Below the pieces are notes generated by a model. That model made no database searches. It was not told where the DNA came from and saw only the letters and a list, made by a program, of their open reading frames with translations. Below are positions 8,279 through 20,791 of a stretch of DNA of 64,000 nt, in pieces. Position numbers and translations under genes: made by a program. The number at the start of each line of letters is the position of its first letter. The first letter of the stretch is position 1. Location of the stretch: assembly GCF_001483755.1 (NCBI RefSeq), contig NZ_LQBK01000003.1:1-64000 (forward strand), written 5' to 3'. The stretch comes from Kocuria rosea subsp. polaris. Lineage in GTDB: Bacteria; Actinomycetota; Actinomycetes; Actinomycetales; Micrococcaceae.

Positions 8279-10393
8279 TCAGAGGAGGTCGGTGACGTCG
8301 CAGCGCACGTGCACCGGGGGGTGCTTGCGCAGCGCGGAGGCCTTCGACCGGGCGGCCCGCAGGCGGCGGGTGACCTCGCCGGCCACGCCGTAGCCGAAGA
8401 ACAGCAGCGCCCGGTGCGGCGCCGGCTCCCCCTCCGGCCCGGGCTCGTGGTCCTCCAGGGGCGTGGGCCCGATGACCCGCACCGCGGGCGGCAGCTCGAG
8501 GTCGGCCAGGAACGCGGCGACGGCCGCGGCGGGGCCCGTCAGCGCCGCCGAGCGCACGGCCGGGGGCAGGCCCAGGGACTGTCGCTCCACGAGCTCGCGC
8601 TCGGCGTGACCGGCCGGGTCCCACCGCACGAGCGCGCCCACGGCGGCCTCGTGCTCCGCGGTGACCACCACGATCCCGCCGTCCCGGGCCTGGCGCACGA
8701 GTGCGGCCGCGTTGAACCACCGGCGCAGTGTCTGCTCCGCGGCGCGCAGGGCCGGGCGCATCAGCATCCGGTTGCCGTCGAGCAGCAGCGCCGCCGCGTA
8801 GCCGCCCTCGGCGACCGGCTCCGCGCCCGGGGTGGCCACGACGAGGGCGGGGGCCCCGGTGACGTCCGCGCGCACCGCGTCCCCCGAGGACGCCACGACG
8901 GGCACCCGGGGGAACGCCCGCCCGAGCTCCTCGGCGGTGCGCAGCGCGCCGACGGTGACCAGGCGCATCCGCGGGGACCCGCACGCCGCGCAGGACCACG
9001 CGTGCGCCGAGCGGCCGCACCACCCGCACCGGGGGACCCCGCGCCGGGACACGACCCCGAGCGGGCCGTCGCAGGCGGTGCAGCGGGCGGGTTCGCGGCA
9101 GCGCTCGCACGCGAGGTGCGGGGCGTAGCCGGCGCGGGCGACCTGGACCAGGACGGGCCCCCGCTCGAGGCCCTCGCGGGCGGCGCGGTAGGCCGTCTCG
9201 GGCAGCCGGGCGCGGGAGGCGAGGGGGTCCCGGGCGGCGTGGAAGGAGTCGGCCGTGGAGACGATCCGCGGCGTGTGGACCCGCAGCACGTCCCGGGCCG
9301 GCGCGATCCGGCGGGCCCACCCGGAGACGACGAGCCGCTGGGCCTCGGGGCTCACGGCGTGCCCGGCGAACAGGGCCGCGCACCCGCTGCGCCCGGCGCG
9401 CAGCAGCAGCACGTCCCGGACGTGCTGGTACGGGGCGCGCTGCTCCACGAGGTTCTCGTCGCCGTCGTCGAAGCAGGCCACGAGGCCGAGGTCGTCCACG
9501 GGGGCGTAGGCGGCGGAGCGGGTGCCCAGGACCACCCGGACCTGGCCGGTGGCCGCGGCGAGGAACGCCCGGTAGCGGGGCGTGGGCCCGTCCTCGGCGT
9601 GCAGGCGCACGAGGTGCTCCCCGCCGATCTCGTCCACGACCGAGCGCTCCAGCCGGGCCAGCGCTTTCTGGTCCGCGACGACCGCCACCGCTCCGCGCCC
9701 GGCCCGCCAGGCCGCCCCGATCGCCGCGGCGAGCACGTCGGTCCAGTCGTGGGCGGGATGGGCGGGGAGCACCTCGACGACGGCCCGCGGGGACGCCCCC
9801 GCCGCGAGCTCCGCCAGGAACGCCGCACCGCCGGCGTAGTCCGCCAGCGCGGCGTCGTGGGAGGGGCCCGGGGCCTGCGGGGACAGCCCGGTGGAGTGGC
9901 CCGGGGCCTCGGCCAGCCGCTGCTCGACCTCCTTCTCGACGCGGGCGACCCGCGGCGGGACGGCCACCCGCACGACGTCCGCGACGGTGCCGGCGGAGCG
10001 GGCGGCGACGTCCTCGGCCAGCCGGGCGATCTCGGGGGCGAGCACGGGCAGCGGTGACAGCACCCGGCGCAGGGGCTGGATCCGGTGCATGACCTCGGAG
10101 TCGGCGGTGCGCTCGAGCACGTAGCCGGTCAGCTCCTGGCCGCCGAAGCCGACCTTGACGCGCGCGCCCGGCACCGCCGCCGCGGCCATCCCGGCGGGCA
10201 CGAGGTAGTCGAACGGGCGGTCCAGGTGCGGGACGTGGGTGTCGAGCAGCACCCGGGCCACGGGGTCCTGCTCCGCCGCTTGGACGGCACCCACGCCCTT
10301 CGCGTCCTCGCGCGGAGGCCGGGGCGGGAAGCCCGAGAGGAGCGACAGCTGCCGCGGGCCCTCCGCGGCCGCCCCGGGATCCTCCGGGTCCAC
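8279..10393 (-). CDS. priA: Primosomal protein N' (PriA), actinobacterial form lacking helicase motifs
   Basis: This 704-residue PriA homologue helps restart stalled replication forks by binding fork DNA. It keeps the N-terminal 3'-DNA-binding region (residues about 40-140) and the eight-cysteine zinc module (about 425-470: CERC, CTAC, CGWC, CAAC). The segment where a helicase has GxGSGKT reads AIGAAWRAGRGAVAVV, and the DEEH box is replaced by FDDGDE, so it is unlikely to hydrolyse ATP as a helicase. This loss is known for actinobacterial PriA. The GTG start is 2 nt after the metK stop, which implies coupled translation. It is last in gmk-rpoZ-coaBC-metK-priA. Confidence 0.9.
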   Translation of the reverse strand: MDPEDPGAAAEGPRQLSLLSGFPPRPPREDAKGVGAVQAAEQDPVARVLLDTHVPHLDRPFDYLVPAGMAAAAVPGARVKVGFGGQELTGYVLERTADSEVMHRIQPLRRVLSPLPVLAPEIARLAEDVAARSAGTVADVVRVAVPPRVARVEKEVEQRLAEAPGHSTGLSPQAPGPSHDAALADYAGGAAFLAELAAGASPRAVVEVLPAHPAHDWTDVLAAAIGAAWRAGRGAVAVVADQKALARLERSVVDEIGGEHLVRLHAEDGPTPRYRAFLAAATGQVRVVLGTRSAAYAPVDDLGLVACFDDGDENLVEQRAPYQHVRDVLLLRAGRSGCAALFAGHAVSPEAQRLVVSGWARRIAPARDVLRVHTPRIVSTADSFHAARDPLASRARLPETAYRAAREGLERGPVLVQVARAGYAPHLACERCREPARCTACDGPLGVVSRRGVPRCGWCGRSAHAWSCAACGSPRMRLVTVGALRTAEELGRAFPRVPVVASSGDAVRADVTGAPALVVATPGAEPVAEGGYAAALLLDGNRMLMRPALRAAEQTLRRWFNAAALVRQARDGGIVVVTAEHEAAVGALVRWDPAGHAERELVERQSLGLPPAVRSAALTGPAAAVAAFLADLELPPAVRVIGPTPLEDHEPGPEGEPAPHRALLFFGYGVAGEVTRRLRAARSKASALRKHPPVHVRCDVTDLL

Positions 10394-10395
10394 GG

Positions 10396-11601
10396 TCAGA
10401 GCCCGGCGGCCGACCGCAGGTCCGCGACGCGGTCCGTGCGCTCCCAGGTGAATTCGGGCTCGGAGCGGCCGAAGTGCCCGTGCGCGGCGGTGCGCGCGTA
10501 GATGGGGCGCTTGAGGTCGAGGTCCTCGATGATCGCCAGGGGACGCAGGTCGAAGACCTCGCGGACGGCGCGCTCGATCCGGGCCGGGTCGACCTGCTCC
10601 GTGCCGAAGGTCTCCACGTAGAGGCCGACGGGGGCGGCGCGCCCGATCGCGTAGGCGACCTGGACCTCCACGCGGTGGGCCAGGCCGGCCGCCACCACGT
10701 TCTTGGCCACCCAGCGCATCGCGTAGGCCGCGGAGCGGTCGACCTTCGAGGGGTCCTTGCCGGAGAAGGCGCCCCCGCCGTGGCGGGCCATCCCGCCGTA
10801 GGTGTCCACGATGATCTTGCGCCCGGTCAGGCCGGCGTCCCCCACGGGACCGCCGCGCACGAAGTTTCCGGCCGGGTTGATGATGACCTGGGTCCCGGAC
10901 AGGTCCAGCCCGGTCTCCTCGAGCACGGGGGTGATCACGCTCTGCCGCAGGTCGGAGGCCAGCTGGTCGAGGTCGTAGCCCTCGACGTGCTGGGCGGAGA
11001 CCACCACGGTGTCCACGGCCACGGGCCGGTGGCCGTCGTAGCCGAGGGTGACCTGGGTCTTGCCGTCGGGGCGCAGCCCGGGCAGCACGGCGGTCTTGCG
11101 GACCCGGGTGAGCTGCTCGGAGAGCCGGTGCGCGATGAAGATCGGCGCCGGCATCAGGACCTCGGTCTCGTCGGAGGCGTAGCCGAACATGATGCCCTGG
11201 TCCCCGGCGCCCTGGGCGTCACGGGCGTCGCGGGCGGTGCCCTCGCGGACCTCGAGGGACTGGAACACGCCCTCGTAGATCTCCGGGGACTGCTCCCCCA
11301 CGCTGATCGACACCCCGCAGAACTCGCCGTCGAAGCCGTGCACCGAGGAGTTGTAGCCGATGTCGAGCAGCGTCTTGCGGACCACGTTGGGGATCTCCAC
11401 GTAGCCGCGGGTCTTCACCTCGCCGGCGACGTGGACGAGCCCCGTGGTCACCATGGTCTCGACCGCCACGGAGGACTCGGGGTCCTGGCGCAGCAGGTCG
11501 TCCAGGATGGAGTCGCTGATCTGGTCGCAGATCTTGTCGGGGTGTCCCTCCGTGACGGACTCGGAGGTGAACAGTCTCAGGTGCTGGGTCGTCTCGCTCA
11601 C
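10396..11601 (-). CDS. metK: S-adenosylmethionine synthetase
   Basis: MetK makes S-adenosylmethionine from methionine and ATP in the cytoplasm. The 401-residue protein has the N-terminal [12 protein letters not shown] motif, [12 protein letters not shown] near residue 125 and the loop GGGAFSGKD near residue 265, all diagnostic. The GTG at 11601 begins the protein in register with other MetK sequences; an upstream in-frame GTG at 11613 would add four residues. Neither has an obvious strong Shine-Dalgarno sequence. It lies 79 nt after coaBC and 2 nt before priA on the same strand, the usual actinobacterial order. Confidence 0.97.
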   Translation of the reverse strand: MSETTQHLRLFTSESVTEGHPDKICDQISDSILDDLLRQDPESSVAVETMVTTGLVHVAGEVKTRGYVEIPNVVRKTLLDIGYNSSVHGFDGEFCGVSISVGEQSPEIYEGVFQSLEVREGTARDARDAQGAGDQGIMFGYASDETEVLMPAPIFIAHRLSEQLTRVRKTAVLPGLRPDGKTQVTLGYDGHRPVAVDTVVVSAQHVEGYDLDQLASDLRQSVITPVLEETGLDLSGTQVIINPAGNFVRGGPVGDAGLTGRKIIVDTYGGMARHGGGAFSGKDPSKVDRSAAYAMRWVAKNVVAAGLAHRVEVQVAYAIGRAAPVGLYVETFGTEQVDPARIERAVREVFDLRPLAIIEDLDLKRPIYARTAAHGHFGRSEPEFTWERTDRVADLRSAAGL

Positions 11602-11680
11602 GGGAGACCACACTACCGGGCGCCCCGGACGGCGCAGCGCCGCGCCCGCCGGCGGCGGGGAGCGGGGCGCGGCGGCCGGC

Positions 11681-12907
11681 TCAGGCGCGGACGCCGGCCA
11701 GCTCCTCGGCGATCCGCGCCACGAGCCCGCGGGCCACGTCGGCCTTGGACCCCTCCAGGACCTGTTCGGGGGTGCCGGCGGCGCTGAGCACGGTCAGGAC
11801 CGTGCTGTCCTGGCCGAACACCAGGTTCTCCCCCACGTGGTTGACGGCCAGCAGGTCGCAGCCCTTGCGCACGAGCTTCCGGCGCCCGAACGTCAGCGGG
11901 TCGGTCTCGGCGTCGCCGGTCTCGGCGGCGAAGCCCACGAGGAGCTGGCGGCGCCGGGCGGTGTTGCGCAGGTCCACGAGCTCCCGCAGCACGTCGGGGT
12001 TGCGCACCAGCTCGAGCACGGGGTTGGAGCCGTCCTCGGCTTTCTTCAGCTTCGCGTCGGCGACCCGGGCCGGGCGGTAGTCGGCCACCGCGGCGGCCAT
12101 CACCACGACGTCGGCCCGCGCCGCGGCGCGCACGCAGGCGCGGCGCAGCTGCTCGGCGGTGCCCGCGTGCACGACCTCGACGCCGGCGGGCACCGGGGTC
12201 TCCAGGTGGGCGGCGACGAGGGTCACCGCGGCGCCGGCGTCCCGGGCGGCGGCGGCGATCGCCACGCCCTGCTTGCCGGAGGAGCGGTTGCCCAGGTACC
12301 GGACGGGGTCCAGGGGCTCGCGGGTGCCGCCGGCGCTCACGAGCACCCGGGTGCCGGCCAACGGGCCGTCGGGGGCGTCGCCCCGTCCGGCGAGGGCCAG
12401 GGCGGCGTCGCGGACGGCCTCGGGCTCGGGGAGCCGGCCGGGGCCGGAGTCGGGACCGGTGAGCCGGCCGTCGGCGGGCTCGAGGACGGTGTGCCCGTGG
12501 GCGCGCAGCGTCGCGACGTTGGCCTGCACCGCCGGGTTGAGCCACATCTCGGTGTGCATGGCCGGGGCGAACAGCACGGGGGCGCGGGTGGCGAGCAGCG
12601 TGGTGGTCAGCAGGTCGTCGGCGTGCCCGTGGGCGGCGCGCGCCAGCAGGTCGGCGGTCGCCGGGGCGACGACGACGAGGTCGGCGGCCTGGCCCTGGTG
12701 GACGTGGTTGACCTCGTCCACCCGGTCGAAGACGTCCGTGCTGACCCGCTGGCCCGAGAGCGCCTCCCACGTGGGGGCGCCCACGAACCGCAGCGCGGCC
12801 TCGGTGGGGACGGGCACCACCGTGTGGCCGCCCTCGGTGAACAGGCGCAGGAGCAGCGCCGCCTTGTACGCGGCGATGCCCCCGCCGATGCCGAGGACGA
12901 TCCTCAT
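11681..12907 (-). CDS. coaBC: Bifunctional phosphopantothenoylcysteine decarboxylase / phosphopantothenate-cysteine ligase
   Basis: CoaBC performs two successive steps of coenzyme A synthesis. In this 408-residue fusion the N-terminal flavoprotein domain (residues 1-180) shows [10 protein letters not shown] and the substrate motif PAMHTEMW, with His where many homologues have Asn. The C-terminal CoaB domain (about 195-405) shows [33 protein letters not shown] and a KLKK segment. The ATG at 12905-12907 is chosen because it puts the protein at GIGGG; the frame stays open upstream through rpoZ, but that part is antisense-like shadow. It lies 34 nt after rpoZ. Confidence 0.96.
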   Translation of the reverse strand: MRIVLGIGGGIAAYKAALLLRLFTEGGHTVVPVPTEAALRFVGAPTWEALSGQRVSTDVFDRVDEVNHVHQGQAADLVVVAPATADLLARAAHGHADDLLTTTLLATRAPVLFAPAMHTEMWLNPAVQANVATLRAHGHTVLEPADGRLTGPDSGPGRLPEPEAVRDAALALAGRGDAPDGPLAGTRVLVSAGGTREPLDPVRYLGNRSSGKQGVAIAAAARDAGAAVTLVAAHLETPVPAGVEVVHAGTAEQLRRACVRAAARADVVVMAAAVADYRPARVADAKLKKAEDGSNPVLELVRNPDVLRELVDLRNTARRRQLLVGFAAETGDAETDPLTFGRRKLVRKGCDLLAVNHVGENLVFGQDSTVLTVLSAAGTPEQVLEGSKADVARGLVARIAEELAGVRA

Positions 12908-12941
12908 GCCGCCGCGCCCCGGCGCGAGGGTGCCGGGCGGC

Positions 12942-13499
12942 TCACTGGTCCTGGAGGTCCCCGGGCTCCCGCCCCGGCTCGGCCGGAGCGGCGTCCGCGG
13001 CGTCGCCGGCGCCGTCGGAGGCGTTGTCGGCGGCGATGGCCGCGCCGCTGCCGGGCAGGTCGCCCAGCGGCTCGGCCGGGGTCTCGGCGCCGGAGGAGAA
13101 GTCGACCGAGGTGCCGCCGGAGAAGGCGGCGTCCGCGGAGAAGTCCACGGCGTCCTCCTCGGTGCCCTGGGCGAAGAAGTCGGCGCCGAACACGTCGGCG
13201 GCGAGGTCGGCCTCCGTGGTGAGCTGGCCGTTCTCGGCGAACCCGGCGTGCTCCACCGGGCGGCCCTCGATGAGGCCCTCGTCGATCTCGCGGAACGCGA
13301 TCGACAGCGGCTTCTCGTTGAGCTGGGTGTCCACGAGGGGACCGACGTACTCGAACAGGCCCTCGTGGAGCTGCGAGTAGTAGGCATTGATCTGCCGGGC
13401 GCGCCGGGCGCCGAAGATCACGAGCCCGTACTTGGAGTCGGACTTCTTCAGCAGGGCGTCGATCGGCGGGTTGATGATGCCTTCGGTGTGGGTAGACAA
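12942..13499 (-). CDS. rpoZ: RNA polymerase omega subunit with long acidic C-terminal tail
   Basis: Omega helps assemble and stabilise RNA polymerase. The first ~85 residues are a typical actinobacterial omega: [12 protein letters not shown], then [20 protein letters not shown] and [14 protein letters not shown]. The protein continues to 185 residues with a low-complexity tail rich in Asp, Glu, Ala, Gly and Ser, about twice the normal length. The start is a TTG with TGGAG seven bases upstream; no ATG or GTG lies at the right place. It lies 29 nt after gmk and 34 nt before coaBC. The tail is in frame with no frameshift sign, and its role is unknown. Confidence 0.92.
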   Translation of the reverse strand: MSTHTEGIINPPIDALLKKSDSKYGLVIFGARRARQINAYYSQLHEGLFEYVGPLVDTQLNEKPLSIAFREIDEGLIEGRPVEHAGFAENGQLTTEADLAADVFGADFFAQGTEEDAVDFSADAAFSGGTSVDFSSGAETPAEPLGDLPGSGAAIAADNASDGAGDAADAAPAEPGREPGDLQDQ

Positions 13500-13528
13500 G
13501 CGATTGCTCCAGACGGGGTGGACGGGTA

Positions 13529-14122
13529 TCAGGATGCCTGCTCGGGGTCGATCCCCATGAGCTGCACGAGTTCGGCGGCGGCGCGCTCGACCCGGTCGTT
13601 GACGACGGTGTGGTCGAACTCCGGCTCTGCCGCGAGCTCCAGTTTAGCGGTTTCCAGCCGGACCCGCTGTTCCGCGGCCGTCTCGGTGCCCCGGCCGACG
13701 AGCCGGGCGACCATCTCGTCCCAGCTGGGCGGGGCGAGGAACACGAAATTGGCGTCCGGCATGGTGTCGCGGACCTGCCGGGCGCCCTGCAGGTCGATCT
13801 CGAGCAGCACGCGGTACCCGCGCTCGATGGCCTGCTCCACGGTGGAGCGCAGCGTGCCGTAGCGGTGCGAGTTGTGCACCACGGCCCACTCGAGCAGCCG
13901 GCCGTCCCGGGCCATCGCGTCGAACTCCTCGTCGGAGACGAAGAAGTAGTGCGTGCCGTCGACCTCCCCCGGGCGGGGGGCCCGGGTGGTCGCGGACACG
14001 GACAGCCACACCTGGGGGTAGTGGTCCCGGACGTAGGTCGAGACCGTGCCCTTGCCCACGGCCGTGGGTCCGGCGAGCACGGTCAGGGACGGGCGCGCGG
14101 CGCGGGGCGCGTCGGGGCTCAC
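13529..14122 (-). CDS. gmk: Guanylate kinase
   Basis: Gmk phosphorylates GMP to GDP. The roughly 197-residue protein has the P-loop GPTAVGKGT (residues about 18-26), the GMP-binding [20 protein letters not shown] segment and [14 protein letters not shown] at 14122 is preferred because GGAGG lies 6 nt before it; an ATG at 14128 abuts that GGAGG with no spacing and would add two residues. It starts the gmk-rpoZ-coaBC-metK-priA cluster, with mihF just upstream on the same strand. Confidence 0.95.
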   Translation of the reverse strand: MSPDAPRAARPSLTVLAGPTAVGKGTVSTYVRDHYPQVWLSVSATTRAPRPGEVDGTHYFFVSDEEFDAMARDGRLLEWAVVHNSHRYGTLRSTVEQAIERGYRVLLEIDLQGARQVRDTMPDANFVFLAPPSWDEMVARLVGRGTETAAEQRVRLETAKLELAAEPEFDHTVVNDRVERAAAELVQLMGIDPEQAS

Positions 14123-14195
14123 GGGCATCCTCCTGGGACTGGGGTGTTTCCCCCAATCTAGCGGATCGCGCCCCGGCCCCCGCGCCCCGCCCGCC

Positions 14196-14510
14196 TCAGC
14201 GGTCGAGGTGCTCGATGAGCGCCCTGCGCTGGTGCACGCCGAGCCCGCGCAGCCGCCGGGTTCGGGCGATGCCGATCTCGTCCATGATGGCCGCCGAGCG
14301 GACCTTGCCGATGCCGGGGGTGGCCTCGAGCAGGTCCGAGACCTTCAGCCGGCTCACGGCCTCGTCCCGGTCCGCCCGCTCGAGGATCTCGGCGACCGTC
14401 AGGCGGCGCTCGCGCAGCCCCTTCTTCACGTCGGCGCGTGCGGTCCGCGCTCTGGTGGCCTTCTCCCGCGCGGCGGCGCGCTCCTCGTCGGTCAACGGAC
14501 GCAGTGCCAT
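14196..14510 (-). CDS. mihF: Integration host factor, actinobacterial type (mIHF)
   Basis: This 104-residue basic nucleoid-associated protein of the actinobacterial mIHF family is unrelated in fold to enterobacterial IHF. It ends in the helix-two turns-helix DNA-binding region [20 protein letters not shown] with a downstream [10 protein letters not shown] charged helix fills the first 60 residues. The ATG at 14510 has GAGGAGGAA close upstream. It sits between pyrF and gmk on the same strand, the conserved place for this gene. An upstream AT-rich patch around 14571-14600 probably holds its promoter. Confidence 0.95.
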   Translation of the reverse strand: MALRPLTDEERAAAREKATRARTARADVKKGLRERRLTVAEILERADRDEAVSRLKVSDLLEATPGIGKVRSAAIMDEIGIARTRRLRGLGVHQRRALIEHLDR

Positions 14511-14651
14511 GTGGTTCCTCCTCGTCGCCACGGACTGCAGCCCCCGTCCCGCGGAGGGACGGACAGCCCGTTTGCTAAAGAAACTACATGAAGAACGATG
14601 TTCTGCTCGGCAACACGACCGTGGCGTGACCAGGGGTGTCGTCATCGGGGA

Positions 14652-14683
14652 CCCCGCCGGGGCACGTGCCGGGACCGGCGGGG
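14652..14683 (-). terminator. Hairpin terminator after pyrF
   Basis: Arms CCCCGCCGG (14652-14660) and CCGGCGGGG (14675-14683) are perfectly complementary. The loop contains a further palindrome, GGCACGTGCC. It starts 4 nt after the pyrF stop and plausibly ends the pyr operon transcript before mihF. Confidence 0.6.
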
Positions 14684-14686
14684 AGC

Positions 14687-15593
14687 TCAGCCCAGCGCGG
14701 CCGCCAGCTCCCCGGCGGAGCGGCGGACCGCCTCCCGCAGCGCCGCGGCGTCCGGTCCGCGGCGCAGGATCGCCCGGCTCGAGGCCGCGAGCACCTGGCC
14801 GGCCGCGGTGCCGAACACGGCCGGCAGCTCCTCGGCGCGGGCGCCCTGCGCGCCGTAGCCCGGGGCGAGCAGCGGCCCGCGCACGGCGGCCAGGTCGAGG
14901 CCCAGCTCGGCGGGGGCGGCGCCGACCGTGGCGCCCACCACGAGCCCGCAGGAGCCCAGGCCGTCCCGGGCCGTCCCGGCGGCGGTCCCGTCCGCGGTCG
15001 CGAGGAGCCGGGCGTTCTCGGCCGCGGCCGCGGCGCACACCGCGCCCGCCACCGACTCGCGGCCCCCGGCGTGCTGGACGGAGCGGCCCTCGGGGTTGGA
15101 GGTGAGCGCCAGCACGAACGTGCCGCGCCCGGTCCGGGCGGCCAGGTCCAGGGCCGGGCGCAGGGACTCGAAGCCGAGGTACGGGCTCAGGGTCACGGCG
15201 TCGGCCGCGAGCGGGGACCCCTCCCCCAGCCACGCGGCCGCGTAGGCCTCCATCGTGGAGCCGATGTCGCCGCGCTTGGCGTCGGCGACGGTCAGCAGGC
15301 CCGCCGAGCGGGCCTCGGCGAGCAGCTCCTCGAGCACGGCGAAGCCGGCGGCGCCGTAGGGCTCGTACAGCGCCACCTGGGGCTTGAGGGCGGCGGCGTG
15401 GCCGGCGGCCGCCTCCAGGACCGTCAGGGTGAACCGGCGCAGTCCCTCGGCGGAGCGGGGCAGGTCCCACGCGTCCAGCAGGCCCGGGTGCGGGTCGACG
15501 CCCACGCACAGGGGGCCGTGCTCGTCCATCGCCGCCCCCAGCCGGGCGCCGAAGGGCGCGCGGCCGGGGGCGGGGGGCACCGGGGCCGCGCGC

Positions 15594-15601
<8 letters not shown>
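14687..15601 (-). CDS. pyrF: Orotidine-5'-phosphate decarboxylase (type 2)
   Basis: PyrF converts OMP to UMP, the last step of pyrimidine synthesis. The 304-residue protein is the longer type-2 form found in actinobacteria, with [11 protein letters not shown] near residue 33, the catalytic Lys/Asp motif [10 protein letters not shown] near residue 108 and LAPGYGAQG near residue 250. The GTG start overlaps the end of carB by 8 nt, so translation is coupled. It is last gene of pyrR-pyrB-pyrC-(membrane protein)-carA-carB-pyrF and is followed by a strong hairpin. Confidence 0.96.
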
Positions 15602-18920
<3,319 letters not shown>

Positions 18921-18921
18921 G

Positions 18922-20181
18922 TCAGTTCTGCCCTTCCGTGTCTGCGTCCCGGGACTCCTGCGCGCCCTGGGCGCCGCCGGGGACGGCGTTGTCGATGGTC
19001 GGGTCGGCGCGGCCGTCCCGGTGGCTGTCCATCAGCTCGATGAACCGGCCGAAGAGGTAGGAGGCGTCGTGCGGGCCGGCTGCGGCCTCCGGGTGGTACT
19101 GCACCGAGAACGCGGGCAGGTCGAGGCAGTTGAGCCCCTCCACCACGTCGTCGTTGAGGCACACGTGGCTGACCTCGACGCGCCCGAACTCGCCCAGGGG
19201 CGCCTCGACCGGGCCGTCCAGGGGGGCGTCGACGGCGAAGCCGTGGTTGTGGGCGGTGATCTCCACGCGCCCGGTCCTCCGGTCCAGCACCGGCTGGTTG
19301 ATCCCCCGGTGGCCGAAGACCAGCTTGTAGGTGCCGAAGCCCAGGGCACGGCCCAGCAGCTGGTTGCCGAAGCAGATGCCGAAGAACGGGATGCCGGCGC
19401 GGAGCACCTCCCGCAGGGTCTCGATCTGCCGCTCGGCGGTGGCGGGGTCGCCGGGGCCGTTGGAGAAGAACACCCCGCGCGGGTCCAGGGCCCGGATCTG
19501 CTCGAAGTCCGTGCCGGCGGGCACGACGTGCACGCGCACGCCGCGCTCGGCGAAGCGGTGGGGGGTCATCGACTTGATCCCCAGGTCCACCGCCACGAGC
19601 TCGTGCAGCACCTCGCCGGTCCAGCCGTGCTCGGCGGGCTCCACGACGTAGGCCTCCGGCGCCGAGACCGTCTCGGCGAGCCGGCGGCCCTCCATCCGCT
19701 CGGCGGTGCCGACCTCGGCCACGAGCTCGGCGTCCGGGCGCAGCGCGGCGTCCCCGGAGAAGATCCCGCCGCGCATCGCGCCGCGGTCCCGCAGGTGGCG
19801 GGTGATCGCCCGGGTGTCGACGTCCTGGATGCCGACGACGCCCTGCGCGGCCAGCTCCTCGTCGAGGGAGCCCTCGGAGCGCCAGTTGGACGGGCGGCGG
19901 GCCGCGTCGCGCACGACGTAGCCGGACACCCAGATCCGCCGGGACTCGGCGTCGGCGGCGTTGACGCCGGTGTTGCCGATGTGCGGGGCGGTCTGCACGA
20001 CGAGCTGGCCGGCGTAGGAGGGGTCGGTGATGGTCTCCTGGTAGCCGGTCATGCCGGTGGAGAACACGGCCTCGCCGAGGGCGGTGCCGAGGGCGCCGTA
20101 GGCGCGGCCGCGGAAGACGCGGCCGTCCTCCAGCACGAGCACGGCGGGTTCAGTGGTGATCGAGCTCAAGGTCGTCCTCAC
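18922..20181 (-). CDS. carA: Carbamoyl-phosphate synthase small (glutaminase) subunit
   Basis: CarA hydrolyses glutamine and channels ammonia to CarB. In this 419-residue protein the N-terminal CarA domain ([19 protein letters not shown]) is followed by a class-I glutamine amidotransferase domain. It has nucleophile Cys in [10 protein letters not shown] and a His/Glu pair in [12 protein letters not shown]. The start is uncertain. GTG at 20181 is given, but an in-frame TTG at 20169 has GAGGACGACC before it and is a good alternative. It is followed by carB with one base between. Confidence 0.97.
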   Translation of the reverse strand: MRTTLSSITTEPAVLVLEDGRVFRGRAYGALGTALGEAVFSTGMTGYQETITDPSYAGQLVVQTAPHIGNTGVNAADAESRRIWVSGYVVRDAARRPSNWRSEGSLDEELAAQGVVGIQDVDTRAITRHLRDRGAMRGGIFSGDAALRPDAELVAEVGTAERMEGRRLAETVSAPEAYVVEPAEHGWTGEVLHELVAVDLGIKSMTPHRFAERGVRVHVVPAGTDFEQIRALDPRGVFFSNGPGDPATAERQIETLREVLRAGIPFFGICFGNQLLGRALGFGTYKLVFGHRGINQPVLDRRTGRVEITAHNHGFAVDAPLDGPVEAPLGEFGRVEVSHVCLNDDVVEGLNCLDLPAFSVQYHPEAAAGPHDASYLFGRFIELMDSHRDGRADPTIDNAVPGGAQGAQESRDADTEGQN

Positions 20182-20247
20182 GTTCAGGTCTGTGGGTCGT
20201 CAAGTCTGGGGGTCGTTGCGGCGGGGCGGCGGGGTGCCGCCGGCGGG

Positions 20248-20751
20248 TCAGGAGTGCGGTGCCGGGACGATCGCCTCCACGGCGGCGAGGAGCCGCTGCT
20301 TGTCCTCGGCCCGCTGGGTGCGGAAGCCGGTGTCCACCACGGTGGGGCCGAGCCTCCAGGTGAGCACGGCGAGCCCGTCCCGCTCCACGAACTTCCCGAC
20401 CATGCCGGAGCTGGTGCCCACGGCCACGAGGTCAGCGGCGGGGACGAACAGGGCCGGGGCGCCCTGCCGGTCGAGGAGCACGCCGTCCTCGAGGACCAGC
20501 GCCCTCGCCCGGGCGCGCACGCCCAGGCCGTGGGCGGCGATCCGCTCGAGCGGGGCGCCGGTCTCCGTGGTGCTCACGTACATGCCCGGGACCACGAGCC
20601 GGGGCTCGCGCTCCTCGAGGCCCGCGGGCGGCGCGGCCGGCGCGGGGATCCCGGACTGGCGCCGCACGCGCGTGGTCCAGCCCCGGCGGAGCAGGGCGAA
20701 GAGCACGGCGAGGACGAGGACCGTGACGAGCACGGTGGTGAGCTGGTCCAT
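20248..20751 (-). CDS. Single-pass membrane protein with PH-like domain, in the pyr operon
   Basis: This 167-residue protein of unknown function has one N-terminal transmembrane helix (residues about 4-22), a Pro/Ala linker, then a soluble domain that looks like the PH-like domain proteins recurrently found between pyrC and carA in Micrococcales. No catalytic motif is visible. It lies 40 nt after pyrC and 66 nt before carA on the same strand, so it is almost certainly co-transcribed with the pyrimidine genes. The conserved position suggests a link to the pathway or to membrane placement of its enzymes, but that is inference. Confidence 0.82.
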   Translation of the reverse strand: MDQLTTVLVTVLVLAVLFALLRRGWTTRVRRQSGIPAPAAPPAGLEEREPRLVVPGMYVSTTETGAPLERIAAHGLGVRARARALVLEDGVLLDRQGAPALFVPAADLVAVGTSSGMVGKFVERDGLAVLTWRLGPTVVDTGFRTQRAEDKQRLLAAVEAIVPAPHS

Positions 20752-20791
20752 GGGACGGGGGCCTCCGGGCGGTGGAAGGGGGTCGGAGCGG

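Noticed and set aside
6638-10057. A 1139-codon open frame on the plus strand
   Set aside because: It lies opposite the GCS2 ligase and priA and is rich in Arg, Gly, Pro and Ala. This is the usual antisense shadow of very GC-rich genes.
12908-13387. N-terminal extension of coaBC
   Set aside because: The frame stays open across rpoZ, but those codons are Arg/Ser/Pro-rich and unlike CoaC; the ATG at 12907 is correct.
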